From Aureivirga marina (lineage in GTDB: Bacteria > Bacteroidota > Bacteroidia > Flavobacteriales > Flavobacteriaceae), in contig NZ_JADPIB010000001.1 in the NCBI RefSeq assembly GCF_015767265.1, positions 186,001 to 250,000 of the forward strand: a stretch of 64,000 nucleotides of DNA, given 5' to 3'. Positions 8,548-17,832 of the stretch are shown here, one piece after another. Below the pieces are notes generated by a model, which had not been told where the DNA came from, searched no databases, and was given only the letters and a program-made list of their open reading frames with translations. Both the position numbers and the translations under genes were made by a program. Each line of letters begins with the position of its first letter. Positions within the stretch are counted from its first letter, which is position 1.

Positions 8548-9804
8548 TTATTTAGAAATAACTACTTTGTCAGCATAATATCTATCTCCGCTGAAAACTT
8601 TGATAAAATAGATACCATCATTTAAACTTGAAGTATTGATAACTTCTTCAAATTGTCCGTTTGTTCCTACTTCGTAAACCATTTTTCCTGTAACATCATA
8701 CATTTGAACTGTTAATTCATCATTAATGATTTTATTGTTCATTTTAATGTATAAGTGTTCTGAAGCTGGATTTGGATAAACATCAAATGCTAATTCTTCA
8801 GCAAATTCCTTAACATTGATTAATTCTGGATCAATTCTATCATTATGATAATCATCAATCACAGATTCAATATATGATCTCATAACATCTGTTTGACCTT
8901 CAGAGAACATATACATACATGCATCATTAGAATAATCCATGAAGTTCATTGTCATATTTTTACTTCCACACTCAACAATAGATGATGGACACCCACCAGT
9001 TGAAGTTGAAGCATCAGGTGTGTCAGCAATTCCATCATCAGATCCACATCCACCATAACCCCAAATGTGAGCTAAATTAAAGTGGTGACCTAATTCATGT
9101 GTTACTGTTCTACCTAAATCATAAGGTGCTCCAGGAGTAAATCCACTACATCCAGAAGTATTATCACCAAATGCAAATGTATTCATTACAATCGCATCTC
9201 CTTGTAAAGGATTCCCTCCAACAGGAGAGTAACCTAATAAACCTGCATTAATAGGTTTTACTAGGAAGTTCAAATATCCAGCCCAGTTAGTGTCGCTATC
9301 TCCACCTCCACCGAAATTATATCCGATAGTTACAGCTGGTTCTCCTTCAACTACATCAGGATCTAAATTTGGATGATTTTCTGTTGCAATAATAAATTGC
9401 ACATTTACAGATCCTGTGTTTGATCCTGGATAATCAGATTTTACTGATTCCCAATTAGAAATATCAGCATTCTCACCATTGAAATCATTATTCAAAATTT
9501 CAATTTGCTTCTGAGCAAGTTCTACTAAACATTCTCTATCTGATTCGCTTCCTGTTGGAAAGTGAACAGCTACTGGAATATAAAGTGTGTTCTCGTCAGT
9601 CATTTGTCTTGATGACTTTAATAATTCTAATTTTCTTTCAAATCTCGCTTGAATTTCTCGATGTTGTTTTGCGTATTCAGCATCCAATAATTTTTCTTCT
9701 GTAATTTCTACTGCTGCACAACGTTCAACTTCTGTTTCTTGCGAAAATGAATTAAAACTTAATAGAGCTAAAAGTCCCGTAAAAAGTAATTTTCTTTTTT
9801 TCAT
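8548..9804 (-). CDS. Secreted M43-type zinc metalloprotease with T9SS sorting domain
   Basis: A Sec signal peptide (about residues 1-22) leads to a catalytic domain of the pappalysin-like M43 family. The zinc motif HELGHHFNLAH lies near residue 237, where Asn replaces the usual Gly of HEXXHXXGXXH, a form I believe common in flavobacterial members. The Met-turn MNFMDY follows near residue 290. Conserved Cys residues (GGCGSDDGIADTPDAS and GGCPSS) surround it. The last 75 residues or so form a type A sorting domain (FDVYPNPASEHLYIKM to YADKVVISK) that directs export through the type IX secretion system. The enzyme should be extracellular or cell-surface-attached. A 149-aa lipoprotein gene follows 9 nt downstream. 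Confidence 0.93.
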   Translation of the reverse strand: MKKRKLLFTGLLALLSFNSFSQETEVERCAAVEITEEKLLDAEYAKQHREIQARFERKLELLKSSRQMTDENTLYIPVAVHFPTGSESDRECLVELAQKQIEILNNDFNGENADISNWESVKSDYPGSNTGSVNVQFIIATENHPNLDPDVVEGEPAVTIGYNFGGGGDSDTNWAGYLNFLVKPINAGLLGYSPVGGNPLQGDAIVMNTFAFGDNTSGCSGFTPGAPYDLGRTVTHELGHHFNLAHIWGYGGCGSDDGIADTPDASTSTGGCPSSIVECGSKNMTMNFMDYSNDACMYMFSEGQTDVMRSYIESVIDDYHNDRIDPELINVKEFAEELAFDVYPNPASEHLYIKMNNKIINDELTVQMYDVTGKMVYEVGTNGQFEEVINTSSLNDGIYFIKVFSGDRYYADKVVISK

Positions 9805-9985
9805 GGAGTTAATTTTAAAATTGAGAGCACCAATATACTAATAAAAAATGCATAATTAACATTAATATAACTATTTACCATCTTTTTTCTTAATTATTTT
9901 GAATTTTATATAGATTTATTCTATATAAATTAAGATTTTATTAAAAATATTTTTATATACTATTTTTTTTAATATTTTGATAAAT

Positions 9986-10020
9986 AAAAAAAGCATAAAA
10001 TATAAATTCTATGCTTTTTT
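9986..10020 (-). terminator. Rho-independent terminator of kmo
   Basis: The stem AAAAAAGCATAAAAT pairs with ATTCTATGCTTTTTT with one mismatch around a short AT loop. It follows the leftward kmo stop codon at 10045. The rest of the gap down to 9805 is AT-rich upstream DNA of the protease gene. Confidence 0.8.
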
Positions 10021-10044
10021 CAATTATATAATGTATTATTTATC

Positions 10045-11400
10045 TTAATTTTCTACTGTTTGCTGAAGCAATTCTAAAAGTTTATCTTCTATTTTTTGTG
10101 AATCCCAAATCTGTTCTATGTGAGGAATTTTCATAATTTCATCCATTATATTTCGTTGTTTTTTACCTTCATCTAAAGCTTCTTTATAAGGTTTTAAACT
10201 AAATGTAACTCTACTGTATAATGGCACCCATAATTCTGGATATTTTTCTGAAAATTTCTTCTCAATTTTTTTCCTTAATTGGAATTTCTCATCAGCTGTC
10301 TTATCTCTCATTTCAATAAAATTCTGAAGAGAAAGTTCTGCAATTGCATCTGCATTTGGTTTTCTTTCTTTTTGATATTCTTGGAAAATCATTCCCCAAT
10401 CATCACCATACTTTTCCATCATTTCATCTAGAATTGTGATATCTTCAAAACCTGCATTCATCCCTTGTCCATAAAAAGGAACAATTGCGTGAGCTGCATC
10501 ACCAATCAACGCAACTTTATCCCAATAAACCCAAGGAAAACATTTAATGGTTACTAACGCACTCATCGGATTTTTAAAAAATTCTTGAGGTAAATTCGGC
10601 ATTAATAACAAAGCATCTGGAAAATATTTCATGAAGAAATTTGTCACTTTTATTTCATCTGTCAAAGAATCGAAAGAAGTTTCGCCTTCGAATGGTAAAA
10701 ATAAAGTACAAGTAAATGTTCCATCTAAATTAGGAAGTGCAATCAACATAAATTCACCTCTTGGCCAAATATGTAAAGAATTTTTATCAATTAAATGCTT
10801 ATTATCTTCTGTTGCAGGAATTGTCAATTCTTTATAACCATGATTGATAAATTCTTGTGAATAATCAAATCTTGATCTTCTTTGCATTTTATGACGTGTT
10901 CTTGAAAATGCTCCATCTGCTCCAAATATTAAATCAAATTTATGGGCTTCTAGATTTTCAATTTCTGATTTCCCTGTATAAATTATAGCATTTGGTAAAT
11001 CAACATCCCAAACTTTTTCATTGAATAAAAATTTAATTCCTTTTGCTTCTGCTAAATCAATTACTTTTCTATTTAAAACACCTCTTGAAATAGAATATAT
11101 AGCTTCACCTTCTTTTCCGTAAGGTTGAAAAAATACTGGCTTTTCATTTAAATGAATTGCTCTTTGTCGCATCGGAATTCCGATTTCACGAATCTCTTCT
11201 GCAATTCCAATTTTTTCCAATGCATTCCAACCTCTATCAGACATTGCCATATTAATAGAACGTCCTGAAAACTCTACGTCTCTAATATCTGGTCTTCTAT
11301 CAAAAATCGTCACATCATGACCTCTTTTCTTTAGATAAATACCAAGCAATGTTCCTACTAAACCTGATCCTACAATTGCTATATTTTTTGCTATTTGCAT
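10045..11400 (-). CDS. kmo: Kynurenine 3-monooxygenase
   Basis: This FAD-dependent aromatic hydroxylase uses NADPH and O2 to convert L-kynurenine to 3-hydroxykynurenine. The N-terminal FAD dinucleotide motif is GSGLVGTLLG (about 11-20), followed by FDRRPD. The second FAD motif is GDAAHAIVPFYGQGMNAGFED near residue 300. The 451-aa length is normal for the family. Bacterial members often lack the membrane anchor of the mammalian enzyme, and the C-terminus here is likewise polar. kynU lies just upstream on the same strand, but a strong terminator separates them, so kmo probably has its own promoter in 11401-11577. Confidence 0.95.
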   Translation of the reverse strand: MQIAKNIAIVGSGLVGTLLGIYLKKRGHDVTIFDRRPDIRDVEFSGRSINMAMSDRGWNALEKIGIAEEIREIGIPMRQRAIHLNEKPVFFQPYGKEGEAIYSISRGVLNRKVIDLAEAKGIKFLFNEKVWDVDLPNAIIYTGKSEIENLEAHKFDLIFGADGAFSRTRHKMQRRSRFDYSQEFINHGYKELTIPATEDNKHLIDKNSLHIWPRGEFMLIALPNLDGTFTCTLFLPFEGETSFDSLTDEIKVTNFFMKYFPDALLLMPNLPQEFFKNPMSALVTIKCFPWVYWDKVALIGDAAHAIVPFYGQGMNAGFEDITILDEMMEKYGDDWGMIFQEYQKERKPNADAIAELSLQNFIEMRDKTADEKFQLRKKIEKKFSEKYPELWVPLYSRVTFSLKPYKEALDEGKKQRNIMDEIMKIPHIEQIWDSQKIEDKLLELLQQTVEN

Positions 11401-11577
11401 GTTTTTTGTCTTTTTGTAGCCTATTGTGAAAACTTTTAAAAAGAGTTTTTCATTTCATTCTAAGTGTACAGAGTCTTGTTTTCTATTAAAAAATAGAAAC
11501 TAATTTGTATGTGAACTCTAAAATCTAGTGATTTTTAAAATTGAAAATAAACCTCTTTTATTTTAGACCTTAAAGAT

Positions 11578-11610
11578 AAAAAGATTCAAAGAAAACCCTT
11601 GAATCTTTTT
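11578..11610 (-). terminator. Rho-independent terminator between kynU and kmo
   Basis: A perfect 12-bp stem (AAAAAGATTCAA with TTGAATCTTTTT) encloses a 9-nt loop. It follows the kynU stop codon at 11649 and would uncouple kynU from kmo unless read through. Confidence 0.88.
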
Positions 11611-11648
11611 ACAAAAATTTAATATTTAAATAACTTTTATCTTATTTT

Positions 11649-12923
11649 TTACGATTTTTTTAATCCTTCTTTCAAGATTTGTCCAAAACGATACATATCC
11701 TCGTAAGAAGTATATAAAGGAACTGGAGCAAGACGAATTACACTTGGTTCTCTCCAGTCAACTATTACACCTTTTTCCATTAAGAAATTAAATAATTCTC
11801 TTCCTGCACCATGAAGTAAAACAGATAATTGACTTCCTCTAAATGGTAATTCTGGAGTAATAATTTCAAAATTTCCTCCTACTTCTTTAGCGATTTCTAA
11901 AATGATAAATTCTAAATAAGAAGTAATTTGATCTCTTTTTTCAATTAAAGCATCCATTCCAATTTCATCAAACATTTCTAAAGATGTATAATAAGGAGCC
12001 ATTGCTAAAATTGGTGGATTACTTGCAATCCAACCTTCTGCTGATGGCATTGGATCAAAGCTAGGTTCCATCAAGAATCTTCTTTCTTTATTATGTCCAT
12101 ACCAACCTGCAAAACGGTGTAAATCTTTATTTTCAACATGTTTTTCATGAACGAAAATTCCAGACATATTTCCTGGTCCTGAATTCATATATTTATACGA
12201 ACACCAAGCAGCAAAATCCACATCCCAATCGTGTAATTCTAACTTAATATTTCCTGCTGCATGCGCTAAATCCCAACCTACTTTTGCTCCAACATCATGA
12301 CCAACTTTTGTGATTGTTTTCATATCCATCACTTGACCAGTATAATAATTGATTCCACCAATTAAAACTAAAGCTAATTCCTCAGCATTTTCTTCAATTT
12401 TTGCTAAAACATCTTCTGTTCTAATAATATGCTCACCTTCTCTTGGAGCAACCTCAACAATTGCTTCTTTAGGATCGAATCCATGAAATTTCACTTGTGA
12501 TTCTAACATATATTGATCTGATGGAAACGCTTTTGCTTCACATAAAATCTTGAATCTTTTTGCTGTTGGCTGGTAAAAAGAAACCATTAACATATGAAGA
12601 TTTACTGTAAGTGTATTCATCACAGTTACTTCTTTTGGTAATGCTCCTACAACTTTTGCAAGTGGTTCTGCAAATTTTTCATGATATGTCATCCAAGGAT
12701 TTTTTGCATAAAAATGTCCTTCTACAGCAAGCTCTCTCCAATCTGTCATTACTTCATCCACGATTGCTTGTGTATTTTTTGGTTGTAATCCAAGACTATT
12801 TCCTGTAAAATAAATTACTTCTTTGTCATTTACTTTTGGAAAGTGGAATTCATTTTTATACTTTCTTAATGAATCTTTTGCATCTAATTGTTTTGCAAAC
12901 TCTAGGTTATTTTGGAATTGCAT
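11649..12923 (-). CDS. kynU: Kynureninase
   Basis: This PLP enzyme cleaves L-kynurenine or 3-hydroxykynurenine to anthranilate or 3-hydroxyanthranilate plus alanine. The fold type I signature is clear: the PLP lysine lies in CSYKYMNSGPGNMSG (near residue 244), preceded by the conserved GWDLAHAAGN (near 215-225) that holds the cofactor-binding Asp. GNSLGLQPK near the N-terminus is also typical. The length, 424 aa, is normal. With kmo it makes the core of aerobic tryptophan breakdown or of de novo NAD synthesis from tryptophan. Tryptophan dioxygenase and 3-hydroxyanthranilate dioxygenase are not in the window. A UbiA-like gene sits 49 nt upstream on the same strand. Confidence 0.95.
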   Translation of the reverse strand: MQFQNNLEFAKQLDAKDSLRKYKNEFHFPKVNDKEVIYFTGNSLGLQPKNTQAIVDEVMTDWRELAVEGHFYAKNPWMTYHEKFAEPLAKVVGALPKEVTVMNTLTVNLHMLMVSFYQPTAKRFKILCEAKAFPSDQYMLESQVKFHGFDPKEAIVEVAPREGEHIIRTEDVLAKIEENAEELALVLIGGINYYTGQVMDMKTITKVGHDVGAKVGWDLAHAAGNIKLELHDWDVDFAAWCSYKYMNSGPGNMSGIFVHEKHVENKDLHRFAGWYGHNKERRFLMEPSFDPMPSAEGWIASNPPILAMAPYYTSLEMFDEIGMDALIEKRDQITSYLEFIILEIAKEVGGNFEIITPELPFRGSQLSVLLHGAGRELFNFLMEKGVIVDWREPSVIRLAPVPLYTSYEDMYRFGQILKEGLKKS

Positions 12924-12972
12924 TCTTAATATATCTTAGTTAGTTTTTTCCAAAAATACTATAATTCTTCAA

Positions 12973-13809
12973 TTATAAAAGTAGAAGTAAAATAAGCCAA
13001 ACAATAGGCAAAGCTTCTACAAAAAAGGATGCGTAAAATTTAGATTGTTTTTCTGAAGATTTAATTAAAAATAAAGCAGAAACAGCAATAATTATATAAT
13101 TTATCAAAGAAAACTTATCAAATTCATAAGAATGCAAGAATTGTAAAAAACAAAATAAAATAGCGAAAAAAACACCGACTAATTTTGTATTTCTAATTCC
13201 TATTTTTTGAGGAAAAGTTTGTAATGAAATGTCATCATGTTTTAAATCACGAATATCAAAAGGTAATGTGATAATTAATACAAATAAAATTCTTTGGAAA
13301 AAATCTAACCAAACATCTAAACTGAAAGAAAAATGAAAATTGGAAATTGGAAAAAGAACTGTAATTCCAGCCCAAGAAATAGAAATCGTAAATATCTTTA
13401 AAAAAGGAATATTTCGAAGATTGTAAACTTTGTTATTAATTTTAATTACAGGAATTGCATAAAAAGCTGTCATTAAAGCAAAAGGAATTAATACTAAAAG
13501 TGAAATCCAATGAAAAAATGGGGAGAAAAAAATAATGGTATTTATGATTGTAAATACAAAAGAAATCAGAAAAAGATTCTTTCTACGTTTCATAAACCAA
13601 ATTAAAAAAGAATGTTTTGCAACGTTTTGAAATTCTATATCACGAATAAAATTATATGAAATAAAAGTACTACAAAATACAAATATCGGAATCCAGTTGT
13701 CTGAAATTCCATTGGAAATAAGTGTAATTTTTGTCATTGAAAAAGTTGCCAATGACACATGTAAACTACTGTAAATATAAAACTCAAAAAGTTTCTTGAA
13801 TAAATGCAT
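12973..13809 (-). CDS. UbiA-like polytopic membrane protein
   Basis: The 278-aa protein has about eight hydrophobic segments. It resembles UbiA-family prenyltransferases: the second Asp-rich motif is present as FDIRDLKHDD (near residue 188), and the first appears as YNFIRDIEFQ (near residue 52), where the NxxxD part is kept but the final Asp of NxxxDxxxD is Gln. Flavobacteria have many such proteins of unknown substrate. Catalytic activity is therefore uncertain. Its position 49 nt upstream of kynU suggests shared transcription, but I know of no link to kynurenine metabolism. Confidence 0.7.
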   Translation of the reverse strand: MHLFKKLFEFYIYSSLHVSLATFSMTKITLISNGISDNWIPIFVFCSTFISYNFIRDIEFQNVAKHSFLIWFMKRRKNLFLISFVFTIINTIIFFSPFFHWISLLVLIPFALMTAFYAIPVIKINNKVYNLRNIPFLKIFTISISWAGITVLFPISNFHFSFSLDVWLDFFQRILFVLIITLPFDIRDLKHDDISLQTFPQKIGIRNTKLVGVFFAILFCFLQFLHSYEFDKFSLINYIIIAVSALFLIKSSEKQSKFYASFFVEALPIVWLILLLLL

Positions 13810-13984
13810 TTTGCAAAAATAATCTTTTTTCTTGCTTTAATTTACAAACAAATTTGTCTTCAAGTCTATATTTTTTCTTAAAACAAAAAGAGAAAACCTA
13901 CTAAAAGTTAAATGATTTTTAAATTTAAAAAACTCAAAATTAGTTAGTTAAAAATTATTACCTTTAAAAATAAACAGGTTTATT

Positions 13985-14716
13985 ATGAAGAATACTATCA
14001 TTTTTTTGGGTTTAATAGGACTCTTTTTTGTTTCATGTAAACAGAAAAAAGAGTTGAAAGTTGATGAAATAATTGAAGAAACTTTAAAGAATTCTGGTAC
14101 TGAGTTTTTACAAGATGTAACTGTTGCATTTGATTTTGATCAGAATAAAATGGAAGTTTATAAAAAATATGGAGAATTTAAATATTCTCGTGCTTTTCAA
14201 GATACTTTAGGAAATACGATTATTGATGAAGTAAACAATCAAGGTTTTGTTCGATTAATGAACGGAGAACCACTTCATCTTCCAGAAAATTTAACAGAAA
14301 AATATAAAAAGAAATTATACTATTTTGTGTTTCAAGGATTAGTTCCTTATCGTCTACAACAACCGATGAAAACGAAAGAATTGTTGGGAACAGAAGAAGT
14401 AAAATTTGAAAAATATTATAAGATTAAAGCAACCTATGAAAATACATATCCAGCGGAAGTTGTTTATTGGATAAATGTAGATGATTATACAATTGATTAT
14501 ATTGGTTTTATGGATATGGATGCTAAAACACCAATCTTAAGAGTTGCAATTGATGAAGAAAAAATTAGTGGTATTTGGTTCTCAGATTTTATTCGTTATT
14601 ATTCTGACAAACCAGTTTCTATTGATTCTTTAGGGCAATTGTATAGTAATCAAGAATTGAAAGAAGGAAAACTGATAGAAGTTTCAAATATTTCAATAAA
14701 ATCAAATCCAATTTAA
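13985..14716 (+). CDS. DUF6503-family lipoprotein
   Basis: The 243-aa protein has a lipoprotein signal with Cys19 (FVSCKQKKE). The mature part matches the flavobacterial DUF6503 pattern: DEIIEETLKNSG, a beta-rich middle, and PAEVVYWINVDDYTIDYIGF near residue 160. The function of the family is unknown; beta strands and a lipid anchor suggest an LolA/LppX-like hydrophobic ligand pocket, which is inference. It is a single gene with its own terminator, reading away from the UbiA-like gene. Confidence 0.82.
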   Translation: MKNTIIFLGLIGLFFVSCKQKKELKVDEIIEETLKNSGTEFLQDVTVAFDFDQNKMEVYKKYGEFKYSRAFQDTLGNTIIDEVNNQGFVRLMNGEPLHLPENLTEKYKKKLYYFVFQGLVPYRLQQPMKTKELLGTEEVKFEKYYKIKATYENTYPAEVVYWINVDDYTIDYIGFMDMDAKTPILRVAIDEEKISGIWFSDFIRYYSDKPVSIDSLGQLYSNQELKEGKLIEVSNISIKSNPI

Positions 14717-14745
14717 ATATCTTAATATTAAACATATATAAATAT

Positions 14746-14784
14746 AAAAATCCGTATTTAATCCTATTTTAAATACGGATTTTT
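14746..14784. terminator. Rho-independent terminator
   Basis: A 15-bp perfect stem (AAAAATCCGTATTTA with TAAATACGGATTTTT) surrounds a 9-nt loop, 30 nt after the DUF6503 gene. Confidence 0.92.
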
Positions 14785-14874
14785 ACATAAAAAAGCTTTA
14801 ACAAAGTTTTGGGAAAAGGTTAAGATTCTTTTTCTATTTTCGACTATTACAAATAATAACAAATCTTAATAAAT

Positions 14875-17403
14875 ATGGCAATCACTTTACGAAAGAATAT
14901 TCTCTTATTTGCTTTGGCATTTGGAGTAGTATTCTCAGCGGATGCGCAGAGAAAAAGGAAGAGAAAGCGTCATAAAGACGATCTTGAAATTACACAAGAA
15001 AAAGAGAAAAAAAACGCCAAAAAAGGCGGAATGAAATCTTATGAACAAGTTATCACTAAAGATGCAAAATCAGATGCAGGAATGTTTGCTGTTCATCAAG
15101 TTGGTGACAAATATTTCTATGAAATTCCAGATTCTTTGTTCAATCGTCAAATGTTGATTGTTTCAAGAATTGCAAAAACAGCAGATGGAATTGGATTTGG
15201 TGGAGGAAAAATCAATACACAAGTTCTTCGTTGGGAAAAACAAGGCGAAAAAAGAGTGTTATTGAGAGTTGTTTCTTATAATAATTATGCGGCAGATTCT
15301 TTACCAATTCACAAAGCTGTTGTGAATTCAAACTTTGAACCAATTCTTTATAATTTTCCAATTGAAGCAATTACAAAAGACAGCACAGGAGTTGTAATTG
15401 ATGCAACAGGACTTTACTCAAAAGACATTAAAGCCTTAGGTTTACCAAAAGGTATTCGTGAAGAATATAAAATCTCTAATTTAGATCCAGAAAGATCTTT
15501 TATTAAAAGAATTAGTAGTTATCCTCAAAATATTGAAGTTAGAACTATTAAAACTTATAATTCAGCAAAACCACCTTCAAATGCAAGTACAGGTTCTGTT
15601 TCTGTAGAAATTAGTAATTCTATGGTTTTACTTCCAAAAGTACCAATGAAGCGTCGTTATTTTGATGAAAGAGTTGGGTGGTTTACTACAAGCCAAACAG
15701 ATTATGGATTAAAAGCACAAAAAAGTAAAAAAGTTACTTTCTTAGATCGTTGGAGATTAGAAGTAAAAGATGAAGATATTGAGAAATTCAAACGTGGAGA
15801 ATTAGTAGAACCTAAAAAGCAAATCGTTTATTATATCGATCGTGCTACTCCTGAAGTTTGGAAAAAATATATCAAACAAGGAATTGAAGATTGGCAAGTA
15901 GCTTTTGAAGCAGCTGGATTTAAAAATGCAATTATCGCTAAAGATCCTCCTACTCCAGAAGAAGATCCAGAATGGAGCCCAGAAGATGTTCGTTATTCTG
16001 TAGTTCGTTATTTAGCTTCTCCTATTCCAAATGCAAATGGACCGCACGTAAGTGACCCACGTTCTGGAGAGATTTTAGAATCTGATATCAACTGGTATCA
16101 CAATGTAATGACTTTATTACACAATTGGTTCTTTATCCAAACTGCTGCTATTAACCCAGAAGCAAGAGGAAATGAATTTAAAGATGAAGTAATGGGACGT
16201 TTAATTCGTTTTGTTTCTTCTCATGAAGTTGGTCATACTTTAGGTTTACCTCACAATATGGCTTCAAGCTATGCTTACCCAGTAGATTCTTTACGTTCTG
16301 CTGAGTTTACAAAGAAATTCGGAACTGCTCCTTCTATTATGGATTATGCTCGTTTCAATTACATTGCACAACCAGAAGATAAAGGTGTTGCTTTAATGCC
16401 AGAAATTGGAATTTATGATAAATATTCAATTAGCTGGGGATATCGTCCAATTTTAGATGCAAAAACTGGAAAAGACGAAAAAGAAACTTTAGACGCTTGG
16501 ATTTTAGAACATGCTGGTGATCCAATGTATCGTTTTGGAAAACAACAATTCTCTTGGATTATTGATCCAACTGCACAAACAGAAGATTTAGGAAATGATG
16601 CTGTAAAAGCTTCTCAATATGGAATTGCAAACCTAAAGAGAATCGTTCCTAATTTAATTGATTGGACTGGTGAAAAAGGAGAAGATTATCAAAACTTAAA
16701 AGATATGTATGGTCAATTAGTTGGTCAATACAATCGTTATATGGGACATGTTTCTTCAAATATTGGAGGAGTTTATGAATACACAAAAACGTATGATCAA
16801 AAAGGTCCTGTGTATGTAATTACTCCTGAAGAGCATCAAAAAGCATGTATGAAATTTATCAATGATGAATTATTTAAAACTCCTACTTGGCTTTTAGATG
16901 AAAATATTTTTGATAGAATCGAATCTGCTGGAGCTGTAGAAAGAATTCGTAAAACACAAGTAAATACTTTAGAAAATATCTTAGATTTCGGAAGAATGGC
17001 TCGTTTGATTGAAGCTGAAACAATTAAAGGAAAAGATGCTTATTCTTTATTAGAAATGATGGATGATTTAAGAAATGGTGTTTGGACTGAAATCAAATAT
17101 GGAAGAAAAATTGATACATATAGAAGAAATCTTCAAAGAGCTTATTTAGAAAGAATGTCTTATTTAATGACTAATAAGCAAAAAGAATTAGAAGGATTCT
17201 GGAGATTCTTTGCAACACAAACAAAAGTGAATGTTTCGCAATCGGATATTCGTCCAGTTGTTCGTGGAGAATTAGTTAGATTAAAGAAAGATGCAAAAAG
17301 AGCAATCAACATCACATCTGACAGAATGAGTAAATATCACTTGATGGATGTTGTAGAAAGAATCGATGAGATTTTAAATCCAAAAGTGAATATCCAAGAA
17401 TAA
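14875..17403 (+). CDS. Large zinc-dependent metalloprotease (DUF5117/DUF5118 type)
   Basis: The 842-aa protein begins with a Sec signal peptide (cleavage near ADAQ, residue 25) and a strongly basic stretch (RKRKRKRHK). It shows the layout of the Bacteroidota zinc-dependent metalloprotease family with DUF5118, DUF5117 and a C-terminal metzincin-like domain. The motif HEVGHTLGLPH near residue 450 is a complete HEXXHXXGXXH, and the Met-turn PSIMDYARFNY follows near 488. It is likely periplasmic or outer-membrane-associated, since no T9SS sorting domain is visible at the C-terminus. The substrate is unknown. It is a single gene followed by a good terminator. Confidence 0.92.
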   Translation: MAITLRKNILLFALAFGVVFSADAQRKRKRKRHKDDLEITQEKEKKNAKKGGMKSYEQVITKDAKSDAGMFAVHQVGDKYFYEIPDSLFNRQMLIVSRIAKTADGIGFGGGKINTQVLRWEKQGEKRVLLRVVSYNNYAADSLPIHKAVVNSNFEPILYNFPIEAITKDSTGVVIDATGLYSKDIKALGLPKGIREEYKISNLDPERSFIKRISSYPQNIEVRTIKTYNSAKPPSNASTGSVSVEISNSMVLLPKVPMKRRYFDERVGWFTTSQTDYGLKAQKSKKVTFLDRWRLEVKDEDIEKFKRGELVEPKKQIVYYIDRATPEVWKKYIKQGIEDWQVAFEAAGFKNAIIAKDPPTPEEDPEWSPEDVRYSVVRYLASPIPNANGPHVSDPRSGEILESDINWYHNVMTLLHNWFFIQTAAINPEARGNEFKDEVMGRLIRFVSSHEVGHTLGLPHNMASSYAYPVDSLRSAEFTKKFGTAPSIMDYARFNYIAQPEDKGVALMPEIGIYDKYSISWGYRPILDAKTGKDEKETLDAWILEHAGDPMYRFGKQQFSWIIDPTAQTEDLGNDAVKASQYGIANLKRIVPNLIDWTGEKGEDYQNLKDMYGQLVGQYNRYMGHVSSNIGGVYEYTKTYDQKGPVYVITPEEHQKACMKFINDELFKTPTWLLDENIFDRIESAGAVERIRKTQVNTLENILDFGRMARLIEAETIKGKDAYSLLEMMDDLRNGVWTEIKYGRKIDTYRRNLQRAYLERMSYLMTNKQKELEGFWRFFATQTKVNVSQSDIRPVVRGELVRLKKDAKRAINITSDRMSKYHLMDVVERIDEILNPKVNIQE

Positions 17404-17429
17404 TTTTATATTCAACATATTAAAGGTGA

Positions 17430-17462
17430 AAACCATCTCTATTATTAGAGGTGGTTTTTTTA
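17430..17462 (+). terminator. Rho-independent terminator of the metalloprotease gene
   Basis: An 11-bp stem (AAACCATCTCT with AGAGGTGGTTT, one G-U wobble) is followed by a T run, 27 nt after the stop codon. Confidence 0.9.
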
Positions 17463-17470
17463 TAATTAAT

Positions 17471-17650
17471 AGGTGCTTTTCTGTTCTTTCTAAACGTTTT
17501 TGCATTTTGCACAACTGCATTTACATTATTACCATACGTTTTTACATTTTGCACAGCTGCTTTTGCATTATCACCGAACGTTTTTGCATTTTGCACAGCT
17601 GCTTTTGCATTATCACCGAACGTTTTTGCATTTTGCACAGCTGCTTTTAC
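17471..17650. repeat. 42-bp tandem repeat array B (about 3.7 copies plus a decayed part)
   Basis: Units begin at 17495, 17537, 17579 and 17621, the last one partial, with a decayed half unit before the first. Units 2 and 3 are almost identical (CGTTTTTGCATTTTGCACAG start). Period 42 is a multiple of three, and the minus strand stays open as a 14-residue repeat (AKTFGDNAKAAVQN). That frame is probably fortuitous, as it has no homologous start context and overlaps the terminator. On the minus strand a unit shares more than 20 of 42 positions with array A, including AATGCAAAAGC. The remainder of the 429-bp gap up to 17833 is AT-rich upstream DNA of the CPBP gene. Confidence 0.92.
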
Positions 17651-17832
17651 CCTAAAAAATTATTTAAATTCGCAAATTAATTGCTATTATATATTTCTCA
17701 TGAAATTTTCAGATTATTTTAAATTACTTTTCTTTAAAAAGTAACAATTAAGAACTTTTTTAACATTATTTAAAGCTATTCATAATAAAATTCTCCGAAA
17801 TTCGCTTTTTCTAAAATCTAACCAACTTTTTA

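Noticed and set aside
17420-17680. Protein-coding genes over repeat array B on either strand
   Set aside because: Both frames exist only because the 42-bp period is a multiple of three. They overlap the terminator of the metalloprotease gene and have no start context. Recorded as a repeat instead.
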